Shown here: positions 16,787 through 24,648 of the stretch, in pieces | Layout of the letters: every line of letters starts with the position of its first letter | Numbering within the stretch: the stretch's first letter is position 1 | Origin: Cyanothece sp. SIO2G6 | Lineage (GTDB): Bacteria > Cyanobacteriota > Cyanobacteriia > CAKZMO01 | Length of the DNA stretch: 36,814 nt | Direction of reading: 5' to 3' | NCBI GenBank assembly: GCA_010672345.1 | Contig: JAAHGY010000009.1 | Coordinates: 1-36,814 of the forward strand | Program-made: the position numbers and the translations under genes | Notes under the pieces: model-generated | The model's input: the letters and a program-made list of their open reading frames with translations, nothing else | What the model was told of the DNA's origin: nothing | Database searches by the model: none

Positions 16787-17189
16787 GTGACGCCTTGTAT
16801 TGGGTGTACAGATCTACCGTATCTTTTCTTTACTTCTCTATAGTAAAAAGCCCTACTCAAAAGTGGCGTTTATTCCTGAATCATTTAACTTTTATCGCCA
16901 CCGATTTAGATGAACTTTACTGGGAGCAACGTGCTTGATTCTTGGATATTCTGGAGCCGATCTGATGGGGAAAGCACGCCAAGATGGTTTAGGGACTTGA
17001 AGGAATGCCACACCGCCTATCTCTCAACAGACCCTTGATTAATCTATGACTAAACCCACAAAGTATCCTCTTAAATTTTATCTAAAATCTTAACGTTTTC
17101 TACAGGCTTACTGATGAGTTACTCTGTAGTGCAAATAGGGATAATGTTGGTCCGCAGTGCTGTTGCCCTGTTACAGGGTCTAGAACTGA
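16787..17189. other. Intergenic region without visible features
   Basis: About 400 bp between the coiled-coil gene and the end of the amidohydrolase gene. I see no open frame of note, no strong hairpin and no repeat. Confidence 0.45.
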
Positions 17190-18746
17190 TTAACATCGAG
17201 AATTGAACACGGTATAAGGTTCAAGGGGGGGCAAATTCCATTGATGATACCACTGAGCTAAATGGGGTCGCAATTCAGCTACTAAGGTGCGGTAGGGAGA
17301 GCGATCGCCCCCTTGCTCCAATTGGGTTGCCAATTCCTGGCCCACGGCGGCTAAGTCAAATCCCGTGGGCATTCCCGCTTGCAACACCGCCTGACCATTT
17401 ACCAGGACTGTATCCACATCGGCGGCCTTAGCCCGCATCATCACCACATGCAGGGGATCAGCTTCCGGAGCCACCCAGGGCCAGGTGAGACCATCGAGCT
17501 TCACCAGCACAACATCGGCTCGGTATCCGGGTGCCAACTGCCCAATTTGATCCGCTTTGCCCATGAGTTTAGCTCCTCCGACCGTTGCCATCTGAAAAAT
17601 ATCCCTGTAAGTCGGGGCTGGAGTAGACAATTGGGGCGGACGGTGGAGGCGGGTTGCTCATCGCATTTCGGCAAACATGTCTTCATCATCGCCCAACGTT
17701 GTGCCATCCATGCCCAAGCCGACCGTTACCCCCGCCGCTAACATGGCATTTAGAGGAGCGATTCCGGCTCGGAGGCGGAGATTGGAACTGGGATTATGGC
17801 TCACTCCGGCTCCTGTTGCTGCCAAAATTTCAATATCGGCTTCTGTCAACCAGACACCGTGGGCGATCGAAAAGCGGGGACTGAGAACCCCCAGTTCGTT
17901 GAGATGGGCGACGACGGATTTGCCATAGAGTCGTGGCCCCATCAGCTTTTCATAAAGGGATTCCACGGCATGGGTTTGAATCTGGGTGTCTACCCGTTCT
18001 GCGGCCTCAGCAATTTGCAGCAGCAATTCATCCCCGACCCACTGTGGTCCCGATGGCCCAAACCAGACGGCAATGTGGGGGTGATTCTGATACGTTTGAG
18101 CCAAGTGAGCCATCAATTCCAGATAATCCGGCTGGGGTAAGCTCGGTCGCAGCGGTATCAATGCTTTCACTTGTTGTTGCAAGGCAGGCGGCAAGCTGGA
18201 CAAAAATGCCTCATCTTCGCCATGCACCAGAAAGCTGTCGTAATCGGCACCGGGGGTGAGAGCGACTCGCATTCCAGCTTGCTGATAGGCGTGGAGGCGC
18301 TGTTGGAGATCGGCGACACAGGTGGATACTGGGCCAGAAATGCTGGCAACATCCACGACCGTGGTTACGCCACTCCGTAATAGTTGGGCAATGCTGAAGA
18401 GGGTTTTCAGGGTGAGGTCTTGCGATCGCCCCGCCAAATTTGCCACCAGCCACAGTTCCAGAAAATCATCTTCAATTCCCTGGAGCGAGTTCGGTACTCC
18501 ATTGCTGTGGTGGTGAGCATTGATCAAACCGGGCATCACCGCATACTGGTCCGATCCCAATACGGTTGCGTCGGGGTAACGAGCTTGCAGATCAGCCCAC
18601 TGCCCCACGGCTAAAATGGTGTCTGACTGAATGGCGATCGCCCCATCCCTAATCGTCTCATTTGCGGTAAATAGCCAGCGTCCCCTAATCAATTGCACCA
18701 TCTGCACTGTCTGTGTATCTCCTATCACCCTGTCCCTATCTTGCAT
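17190..18746 (-). pseudogene. Amidohydrolase (cytosine deaminase / TRZ-ATZ type) interrupted by one in-frame TGA
   Basis: The sequence encodes a metal-dependent hydrolase of the amidohydrolase superfamily, about 518 residues if read through. The N-terminal part (18746-17661) has PGLINAHHHS, the first metal motif, QTHAVES, HGVWLTEAD and VGLGMDGTT. Translation then meets TGA at 17660-17658, after DEDMFAEMR, and the same frame continues as ATRLHRPPQLSTPAPTYRD and the conserved C-terminal beta-sandwich (GKADQIGQLAPGYRADVVLV). There is no frameshift; TTA (Leu) to TGA is the simplest change. Such enzymes deaminate or dechlorinate purine- or triazine-like compounds. MVQLIRGRW at 18701 is an alternative start. 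It may be a recent pseudogene, a sequencing error or a case of readthrough; I favour the first two. Confidence 0.85.
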
Positions 18747-18889
18747 TCTCGCTGCCCCGAAAGCCGAATCATCCAGGCGGTTTTCTCGCCTGTCAGATTG
18801 TTACTGGGATTGGTAAGATAAAACTGTCAAAAAGGCAAGTATGCCACCTATAGTTTTTTGAATTGCTCTACATTGTCAGAGGAAAGCCC

Positions 18890-19258
18890 ATGACGTTTAA
18901 CCAACCCAACGAGATTACCCCAACCATTGTTTCTGGCAAGCGGAAGTTACTTTCGGCCCTATCCCACGGATCGATCTTGTTCAGCACCTTGATGTTTTCC
19001 GTCGGTGTTCCCATTGTGATTTGGCTGGTTTCAGACGACCCTGTCGTGCGAGAAAACGCGAAGGAAGCCATCAACTTTTCATTCAACGTTTGGTTCTGGG
19101 GCGCTGTTATCGGGGTGTTGTGTTGGCTGTTAGTCGGATGGTTGTTGATTCCCATTGGGTTTTTGTGGCACTGGGGCTTCACGATCTGGGCACTGACATA
19201 TACGATTACCGATGGCCGTGAGCCATTCCGCTACCCCTTCATCCTGCGGCTGCTATAA
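18890..19258 (+). CDS. DUF4870 membrane protein
   Basis: A 122-residue integral membrane protein of the DUF4870 family. KRKLLSALSHGSILFST (residues about 17-33) begins the domain, followed by three hydrophobic segments (about 27-50, 64-84 and 88-106) separated by DDPVVRENAKEAINF, the family's hallmark motif, and ending with TDGREPFRYPFILRLL. The start at 18890 is preceded by AGAGGAAAG; an ATG-less extension upstream adds nothing. Function of the family is unknown. It stands alone between a divergent amidohydrolase gene and a hairpin-bearing gap. Confidence 0.87.
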   Translation: MTFNQPNEITPTIVSGKRKLLSALSHGSILFSTLMFSVGVPIVIWLVSDDPVVRENAKEAINFSFNVWFWGAVIGVLCWLLVGWLLIPIGFLWHWGFTIWALTYTITDGREPFRYPFILRLL

Positions 19259-19322
19259 TTCACTTGCACTGTAATACTAGTATTCTAAAATATTGGTCAG
19301 CTAAAGCTATTTTACTTTGCAT

Positions 19323-19370
19323 AATTTGGTGGCTGGACCCCGCCGTTGGCGGGGTCCAGCCACGCAAATT
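19323..19370. repeat. Long hairpin after the DUF4870 gene
   Basis: A 16-bp perfect stem (GTGGCTGGACCCCGCC at 19329-19344 against 19348-19363) closes on a GTT loop. Past a single unpaired G it continues as AATTTG/CAAATT, making the hairpin 48 bases long. No T-run follows the GC-rich core, but the outer arm is AT-rich. It could terminate the DUF4870 transcript, or be a dispersed palindrome. Confidence 0.75.
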
Positions 19371-19554
19371 AAATGTCTTTCAGCTTATCACGCGACAAGA
19401 GTGCTGCTGTCTCAGTTAACTTGTGCCGATGAACTCACTTGATGTGGATTCACCAATCAAAGTATGCAAGCTAACTTGGCTTTGGATGACCTACTGTTTC
19501 AGCACTCTTGGCAGCCGAGCAGTGTCATAAAACTAACTGTTTTCAATCATCCAC

Positions 19555-20505
19555 ATGGGCAATCTTAAGCAATCCTTGCCGCCAATCTTGGAACCCTATC
19601 GCGATCGCATTGAAGCAACCATTAAACCCTATCTTGGGATTCAACTCGTTCCCGACGACACGTTAACCTGGTGGAGTAGCAAATTTCCCGGAAAGCAAAT
19701 CAGTCGGGCTGGCTTACCGTATCTACCCAAGGGGATGAGCTATCCTCAGACACCAGAAGGGGAGTATTTGCATCTGTTGGCCCAGATTAATTTTGCCGAA
19801 GCGCCACCTCTGGAGCCATTTCCACAGCAGGGGATTCTCCAGTTTTTTATTGCGGATTGGGGTTGTTATGGTTGTCGCCACGAATTTTATAGTGACTTTG
19901 ATAATACCGATTGGTTTCAACAAACAACCTTCCGTATCCGTTATTTTGCTGAACCTGATCTGAATGAGGCAAATCTGGAAACCAACTTTGACTTTTTGCC
20001 CGACAAAAACCCAGAAGTTAGAGATCTGGATGTCAAAGCAGACTTTAGCATTGTGGACGCATATCCCCCCACTTGTTCTGCAATTCAGTGGATTTCTGGT
20101 AAAGACTTCATGCCATCAGAGGACTATCAGTTTCATGATTTGTTTCATGACCTCATTCGGCCAGATTGGAAATATCATGACGAATTCACAGAAGCCTACA
20201 ATGCTTATTGTGGGGGAGCAGGGTTTGAAGTAACGACTAGTGAAGAAACGACTACAGGTAAAACTCAAGATTCTACCCGTAGCTATACTTACCCATCTGC
20301 TCAGATCGGTGGCTACACTCTCTTTGCCCAAGAAGACCCACGGGAATACTCAACGGGTTTTGAGGGACTTGATGATCCACTAGATACAATACTGCTCAGG
20401 GTGCGTTTACCAGAAGACGTCCTTTTGTTTTATATACAACAATCGGATTTAATCCGGCAAGATTTTTCCCGTGTTTTTTACACGTTAGAATTAGTCACTC
20501 TCTGA
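19555..20505 (+). CDS. DUF1963 (YwqG-like) protein
   Basis: A 316-residue cytoplasmic protein of the YwqG/DUF1963 family. Family landmarks are the N-terminal helix followed by SRAGLPYLPKGMSYPQT (about 51-67), LHLLAQINFAEAP (about 72-84) and GILQFFIADW (about 94), then late QIGGYTLFAQEDPR (about 250) and a C-terminal segment containing LLRVRLPED and FYIQQSDLIRQDFSRV. No catalytic function has been assigned to the family. The start ATG is at the point where domain similarity begins, and no clear ribosome binding site is seen. Its last 15 bases overlap the 3' end of the convergent MscS gene. Confidence 0.85.
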   Translation: MGNLKQSLPPILEPYRDRIEATIKPYLGIQLVPDDTLTWWSSKFPGKQISRAGLPYLPKGMSYPQTPEGEYLHLLAQINFAEAPPLEPFPQQGILQFFIADWGCYGCRHEFYSDFDNTDWFQQTTFRIRYFAEPDLNEANLETNFDFLPDKNPEVRDLDVKADFSIVDAYPPTCSAIQWISGKDFMPSEDYQFHDLFHDLIRPDWKYHDEFTEAYNAYCGGAGFEVTTSEETTTGKTQDSTRSYTYPSAQIGGYTLFAQEDPREYSTGFEGLDDPLDTILLRVRLPEDVLLFYIQQSDLIRQDFSRVFYTLELVTL

Positions 20506-22110
20506 TAAGAGGGGCACACCCACGACCGAAGCAACAGGCATGACAATGCCTTCTCGATCAAAGGCTTCCTTGAGAATTTTCCGCAAATCCCCTTGGATAT
20601 CATCATGGACCCCACGACGGCTGTTATTGGGTTTCAACTTTGTCACTGTCCGCACAATAACTTTAGACGGCTGAAATTCTTCCACGCCATCCACTTCAGT
20701 CGGTTCTAACACGTCATCGGGGAAACGCTGCTGTAATTCTAACCCGATCGCCTCAATCACTCGATACACATGGTTGAGATCGGCATCGTAGGCCACCCCC
20801 ATATCCACCACCGCGTAGATATAATCGCGGGAATAGTTGACAATGGAGGTGATGTCACCATTGCGGAGAATCTGGAGTTGACCATTGGGGTGGCGGATGC
20901 GCGTCGTCCGTAACTCAATCGATTCCACCACACCCTCTGACTCCTCAACAACAATGTAATCTCCCACCAGATAGTAATTTTCCAGCAGAATAAAAAAGCC
21001 ACTGACCGTATCATTGATCAAGTTTTGTGCCCCCAAGCCAATGGCTAAACCCACAATTCCCGCTGTTGCCAAAATGGGAGCTGGATCAATTTCCACGACT
21101 TGTAGAATGAAAATTCCGGCCCAAAAGTAAGCGCCATATCGAGCCGCACTTTGCAAGATGGGCACCAGAGTCATGCGTCGCTTGTGTTCATCATCATTCA
21201 AGTCCTCGGCATTTAATAAGTATTCAGCAATAAAAATAACGATTAGCTCGATAATGATACGGCTGACTAAAATAATGCCGAGAATTTGGATGGCTTTTGT
21301 CCCAAACACCGTCCATTGCCTGATGGGATTGATTTGATCCACCACTAGGGTTGCAGCGCTAATGTAAATGGCATACTCACAGCAACGCTTGAAAAACGGG
21401 ACTAAATTTCTGAGGCGTTTATAGGTCTGGAGGGCAACATTTTGGCTGACGTAAGCTTCTGTCCAGGCATCAAGGCTATCGATGATGACATCTAAGCCCT
21501 TACGCAATATGATGGCGACCTCCACCACCACGTAAATGGCGAGGATACTCAGCAAGTAAGCCGAAACAGTCTCAAGGGGAAAACAGCGACTACACCAATA
21601 CAAGGCGGTCAACCACAAGCTATTTCTGATTAATCGCTTCACCTCCTGAAACATCGTGTTGATGCTGGCATCATTGGCGGTAAATTGATCCCAGTTTTGG
21701 ACAAATCGATTGACTCGTTCCAGCAGAAATATGGCAAATCGTTGACTAATGGCGGCTACCGAAATGATCAATGCACTCAGCAACACCCCATTCGCCAACG
21801 CGAGCCATTGTTCCTGGGGCCAGCTCAGGATGAAAGTTCTGGTCACAGGCCATAGCGATCGCCCTCGGTAAAGAATGACCAGGTTAGTGGCAAGGACAAA
21901 CAGACTACACACGAGCCAAAGTAACATCAGCACTTGGGAAAACTTTTGATGGGCCGCTTCGAGAAAATTGGGATACGACCGTAACCCTGGGAGTTGGGCT
22001 AACCGCCGCCGCAACGGGTTGAGAGACCACCATAGCGCAGTATAGGCGATCGCCAACAGCAATAACTCTCCCACTACCACCACAACATCAATGAGTGTAA
22101 ATTCAACCAT
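20491..22110 (-). CDS. MscS family mechanosensitive channel
   Basis: A 539-residue channel that would release osmolytes under hypo-osmotic shock. Several hydrophobic segments fill the first 310 residues (for example VVVVVGELLLLAIAYTALWW and VLMLLWLVCSLFVLATNLVI). The pore helix and MscS beta domain follow: ATAGIVGLAIGLGAQNLIND (about 340-360), FFILLENYYLVGDYI (about 366-380), then ELRTTRIRHPNGQLQILRNG and VNYSRD, which are highly conserved. The C-terminus carries the alpha-beta domain. The ATG directly follows the TAA of the 67-residue gene upstream (TAAATG), so the two are translationally linked. The 3' end overlaps the DUF1963 gene tail-to-tail by 15 bases. Confidence 0.93.
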   Translation of the reverse strand: MVEFTLIDVVVVVGELLLLAIAYTALWWSLNPLRRRLAQLPGLRSYPNFLEAAHQKFSQVLMLLWLVCSLFVLATNLVILYRGRSLWPVTRTFILSWPQEQWLALANGVLLSALIISVAAISQRFAIFLLERVNRFVQNWDQFTANDASINTMFQEVKRLIRNSLWLTALYWCSRCFPLETVSAYLLSILAIYVVVEVAIILRKGLDVIIDSLDAWTEAYVSQNVALQTYKRLRNLVPFFKRCCEYAIYISAATLVVDQINPIRQWTVFGTKAIQILGIILVSRIIIELIVIFIAEYLLNAEDLNDDEHKRRMTLVPILQSAARYGAYFWAGIFILQVVEIDPAPILATAGIVGLAIGLGAQNLINDTVSGFFILLENYYLVGDYIVVEESEGVVESIELRTTRIRHPNGQLQILRNGDITSIVNYSRDYIYAVVDMGVAYDADLNHVYRVIEAIGLELQQRFPDDVLEPTEVDGVEEFQPSKVIVRTVTKLKPNNSRRGVHDDIQGDLRKILKEAFDREGIVMPVASVVGVPLLSESD

Positions 22111-22314
22111 TTAATTTTGGATTTCTTTGATACTCTCTTGTTTGGCTCGGAGGAGCGCTTGACCGAGACGGGCGATATCTCCTTCTCGCAAATCTGACTG
22201 AGCCACTTGGTCACATAGTTCAAGATAAAACTGCTCAATCTCTGCCTGTAGCTTGTCTCGCCACCGTTGAATCTCCTTATCCCGTTCTGAAGCGGGATCA
22301 ACCAATGCGGTCAT
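22111..22314 (-). CDS. Small protein coupled to the MscS channel gene
   Basis: A 67-residue, highly charged and probably helical protein (KEIQRWRDKLQAEIEQFYLELCDQ...) with no family I recognise. GATAAGGAGAAG gives a strong ribosome binding site before its ATG. Its TAA stop is immediately followed by the ATG of the MscS gene, so ribosomes would reinitiate directly. It has no membrane segment. A cytoplasmic partner of the channel, or a leader peptide that sets its translation level, are both possible; nothing in the sequence decides. Confidence 0.72.
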   Translation of the reverse strand: MTALVDPASERDKEIQRWRDKLQAEIEQFYLELCDQVAQSDLREGDIARLGQALLRAKQESIKEIQN

Positions 22315-22664
22315 TGCTGCTTCTCCTTATCTACATAGCCAAATAGCCCATACGGTGAATTTAACGGCAATGGCACTGACATAAGCATTGCGATCGCTGA
22401 AAGTGCTGATATACCGTAGGGTGGGCACTGCCCACCAGCCTTATGTCAGGGCCATTGAATTTAACGGTGTTTCGGAGTAGGAAACACCTACGTACCGTTG
22501 TAAAGTTAAAACCAGACTCTACACCAAATACATGAACGGACTCAAGTCAATTGAACATATATGATCATTGCGATCATGCAAGAAAACGCCCGACTACCCA
22601 GGACATCTCTTCAATAAGTCGGATACCATAGAAGCTGGTCACTATTGCAATATGTTAACGTTGA
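22315..22664. other. Divergent intergenic region with element A copy 2
   Basis: The 350-bp gap between the small protein gene and the ABC ATPase gene is occupied by the mobile element at 22368-22457. The rest (22470-22664) is AT-rich and shows TGATCATTGCGATCATG, a partial palindrome at 22562-22578, but no identifiable promoter. Confidence 0.5.
22368..22457. mobile_element. Miniature inverted-repeat element A, copy 2
   Basis: A 90-bp copy of the element at 1852-1943, same orientation, differing at only a few bases. Ends are CAATGGCACTGACATAAG and CTTATGTCAGGGCCATTG (one mismatch). A perfect 10-bp direct repeat AATTTAACGG (22358-22367 and 22458-22467) flanks it. The interior holds a HIP1 site and the hairpin GGTGGGCACTGCCCACC. 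Confidence 0.9.
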
Positions 22665-23411
22665 ATGCTTTATATCAAAGACCTCAGCTATCACCCCGCT
22701 GCCACTCCCATGGCGATTCTCAAATCCATTGATTTGGAATTAGCCCCTCAGGAACTGGGGCTAATTATTGGTCCCAGTGGGTCTGGCAAAAGTACATTAC
22801 TGGAAATTTTGGCGGGGTTAGCCCGACGAACATCCGGCAGTATCCATTGGCGCAGTCAAGCCCTCAATATGGAGCAATTGCAGCAATTAGGCGGCTTGGT
22901 CTTCCAGTTCCCCGAACGACACTTCTGTTGTGGTAGTCTTGCAGATGAATTGCGGCTGGGTCATCCTGACTTGACCAAAGAGCGAATGATGGAGATATTG
23001 GAGGCAGTGGGGCTGTCCCATTTACCCCTCACCACTGCACCCCAATCGATCAGCGGGGGGCAACAGCGACGACTTTCCCTCGCGGTTCAACTTATCCGTC
23101 AACCCTATTTGCTTTTATTGGACGAACCGACAGCGGGACTGGATTGGTCTATGCGTCAACAGTTGGTGGCGTTGTTGGCCCAACTCAAACAACAGTGGAG
23201 TTTGCTGATTGTGACCCACGATGCTAATGAGTTGCTGGCGATCGCCGATCGGTGTTGGACGATCGATCATGGTGAAATTACAGCAGTTGATCCCGCCGCC
23301 ATACGCCGTCAATTAGCAGCGGGTCTCCCCATAACGGGTTTACCGATTGACAATGACAGTGACTTTACTCCGGCCCAGCCAAAACTTGAACCCTCGCCAT
23401 CGGCAGCCTAG
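22665..23411 (+). CDS. ABC transporter ATP-binding protein, ECF/ABCI11-like
   Basis: A 248-residue ABC ATPase. Walker A GPSGSGKST (about residues 36-44), Q-loop VFQFPERHF (about 78-86), signature SGGQQRRLSLAVQL (about 128-141), Walker B LLLLDEPTAGLD (about 148-159) and the switch VTHD (about 183) are all intact. The FQFPERHF segment is typical of the energy-coupling-factor ATPases and their plastid relative ABCI11. No permease or second ATPase gene is adjacent, as is usual for ECF modules with scattered genes. It precedes rsmG by about 50 bases in the same direction, possibly cotranscribed. The transported substrate (vitamin or metal) cannot be told. The last 30 residues (SDFTPAQPKLEPSPS) are disordered-looking. 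Confidence 0.88.
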   Translation: MLYIKDLSYHPAATPMAILKSIDLELAPQELGLIIGPSGSGKSTLLEILAGLARRTSGSIHWRSQALNMEQLQQLGGLVFQFPERHFCCGSLADELRLGHPDLTKERMMEILEAVGLSHLPLTTAPQSISGGQQRRLSLAVQLIRQPYLLLLDEPTAGLDWSMRQQLVALLAQLKQQWSLLIVTHDANELLAIADRCWTIDHGEITAVDPAAIRRQLAAGLPITGLPIDNDSDFTPAQPKLEPSPSAA

Positions 23412-23460
23412 GCAGATTTGACCAGCGTTCAGGAAAGACAGGGAGTATCACCAAACGACT

Positions 23461-24492
23461 ATGACGGATTCTGAGCCGCAGCTTGACGCATCACACCATG
23501 CCACATCACCGACTGACACATCGTTGCAGACGAGTGCATCTCTGCCACTCCATGCCGATATTTGGCAGGAGACGTTGGGATGGTGTCCAAGCGATCGCCA
23601 ACAACAGCAGTTTCAGCGTCTCTACCACCAGATTTGTGTTGGCAACCAATCGCTCAATCTGACTCGGATCACCCAAGCCGACGAGTTTTGGGAAAAGCAC
23701 CTGTGGGATTCCCTCAGCGGTATTCATTTTCTGTTGACTGAGAACGCTGATGAGAATAGCACTGAGCAGGCGAATAGTCCGGTCACTGATCAGCCCGATG
23801 GTGCAAGTCATCAGCCAGGGAGCCAGGGAGATAATCCGGCGGACAATCAAACTGTCAATCAGGAAGATAACCTGGTCGATCATCAAGCCGTCGATCGTGA
23901 AGATTGTGAAGATAACCTGGTCGATCATCAAACTATCGATCAGGCCAATAAGCTAGTCAGTCATCAAACCATCGATCAGGAGATTAAGCGAGTATTGGAT
24001 ATTGGCACTGGGGCTGGATTTCCAGGGTTGCCCGTGGCGATCGCTCGTCCTTCCTGGCAAATCACCCTGTTGGATTCCACTCGCAAAAAGATCGCTTTTA
24101 TCGATAGCATTCTACCGAAAATAGAGTTAACCAATGTTCACACGTTTACCCACCGAGCCGAAACCCTAGGCCGCAATTCCCACCATCGCTACCAGTACGA
24201 CTTGGTGCTCGTCCGTGCCGTTGCTGCTGCCACTGTTTGTGCCGAGTATGCGTTACCATTTCTCAAAGTTGGTGGTCAAGGAGTCCTGTACCGGGGGCGC
24301 TGGACCGCAGCCGAGGAAGAAAGTCTCCTCTATGCCCTAGACCTACTGGGCGGCACTATTGAGGCTATCTACGAATGGGAAACCCCCTTGAGCCAAGGCG
24401 ATCGCCACTGTATCATCATCCGCAAAATTGAGAAAACCCCCCGCTTCTTCCCCCGCGATGTCGGAGTTCCGGCTAAAGATCCCCTGGCTTAA
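23461..24492 (+). CDS. rsmG: 16S rRNA (guanine527-N7)-methyltransferase RsmG with a repetitive insertion
   Basis: Methylates G527 of 16S rRNA. At 343 residues it is about 100 longer than most RsmG proteins. Residues about 35-93 (LGWCPSDRQQQQF, NQSLNLTRIT, FWEKHLWDSLSG) and about 178-330 (RVLDIGTGAGFPGLPVAIA, RKKIAFIDSI, DLVLVRAVA, GGQGVLYRG) match the family end to end. Between them, roughly residues 95-176, is an Asp/Asn/Gln-rich insert with imperfect repeats of the type NLVDHQTIDQ. It sits in the loop just before the SAM-binding glycine motif. About 35 extra residues also precede the first conserved helix. The catalytic core is unbroken, so the enzyme is probably active. Start at 23461 keeps the whole domain; no strong ribosome binding site is seen. 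Confidence 0.9.
   Translation: MTDSEPQLDASHHATSPTDTSLQTSASLPLHADIWQETLGWCPSDRQQQQFQRLYHQICVGNQSLNLTRITQADEFWEKHLWDSLSGIHFLLTENADENSTEQANSPVTDQPDGASHQPGSQGDNPADNQTVNQEDNLVDHQAVDREDCEDNLVDHQTIDQANKLVSHQTIDQEIKRVLDIGTGAGFPGLPVAIARPSWQITLLDSTRKKIAFIDSILPKIELTNVHTFTHRAETLGRNSHHRYQYDLVLVRAVAAATVCAEYALPFLKVGGQGVLYRGRWTAAEEESLLYALDLLGGTIEAIYEWETPLSQGDRHCIIIRKIEKTPRFFPRDVGVPAKDPLA
23743..23985 (+). repeat. Repeat-bearing insertion inside rsmG
   Basis: This in-frame segment has no counterpart in normal RsmG. GATAACCTGGTCGATCATCA occurs twice exactly (from 23867 and from 23922), and related GATCATCA/GATCAG units recur through the stretch. It encodes only D, N, Q, H, V and similar polar residues, with no hydrophobic core, so it should be a solvent-exposed disordered loop. 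Boundaries are approximate. Confidence 0.75.
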
Positions 24493-24495
24493 TGA

Positions 24496-24558
24496 AAGAA
24501 CGAAGAACGAAGATTGAAGAACGAAGAACGAAGATTGAAGAACGAAGAACGAAGACTG
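24496..24558. repeat. Three 21-bp tandem repeats between rsmG and dusA
   Basis: The unit AAGAACGAAGAACGAAGATTG occurs three times from four bases after the rsmG stop, the last with one mismatch, followed by a partial fourth. It is itself made of the 7-mer GAAGAAC and relatives, a class of short tandem repeat common between cyanobacterial genes. Confidence 0.9.
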
Positions 24559-24593
24559 AAGAACGAGGAACTCCCTCCTGCTTCAATTGCTAA

Positions 24594-24648
24594 CTCCCCC
24601 ACTCCCCACTCCCCCACTCTCCATTCCCCCACTCTCCACTCCCCCACC
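24594..24648. repeat. CCCACTCC-type repeat array before dusA
   Basis: Alternating CTCCCCCACTC and CTCCATTCCC units end exactly at the chosen dusA ATG. A third repeat type (CCAAAATCCAAAA) at about 24672-24699 falls inside the first codons. The same CCCACTCC repeat encodes part of the CbiX tail at about 5716-5770. Confidence 0.8.

Noticed and set aside
17658-17660. UGA read as selenocysteine
   Set aside because: No selenocysteine insertion element was seen, cyanobacteria are not known to use it, and the position in the family is not a redox or metal residue; Leu to stop is simpler.
18166-18453. Plus- and minus-strand frames inside the amidohydrolase
   Set aside because: Shadows of the conserved hydrolase frame, with no family features.
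17190-18746. Frameshift in the amidohydrolase gene
   Set aside because: Both halves are in the same frame; checking codons from 17660 down to 17628 shows only a TGA between them.
22562-22578. TGATCATTGCGATCATG as an operator of the ABC ATPase gene
   Set aside because: The palindrome is imperfect and has no adjacent promoter elements, so it is mentioned only as content of the gap.
24496-24558. CRISPR-like or attachment-site repeats after rsmG
   Set aside because: Contiguous 21-bp tandem repeats without spacers, made of 7-mers; a common cyanobacterial short tandem repeat.
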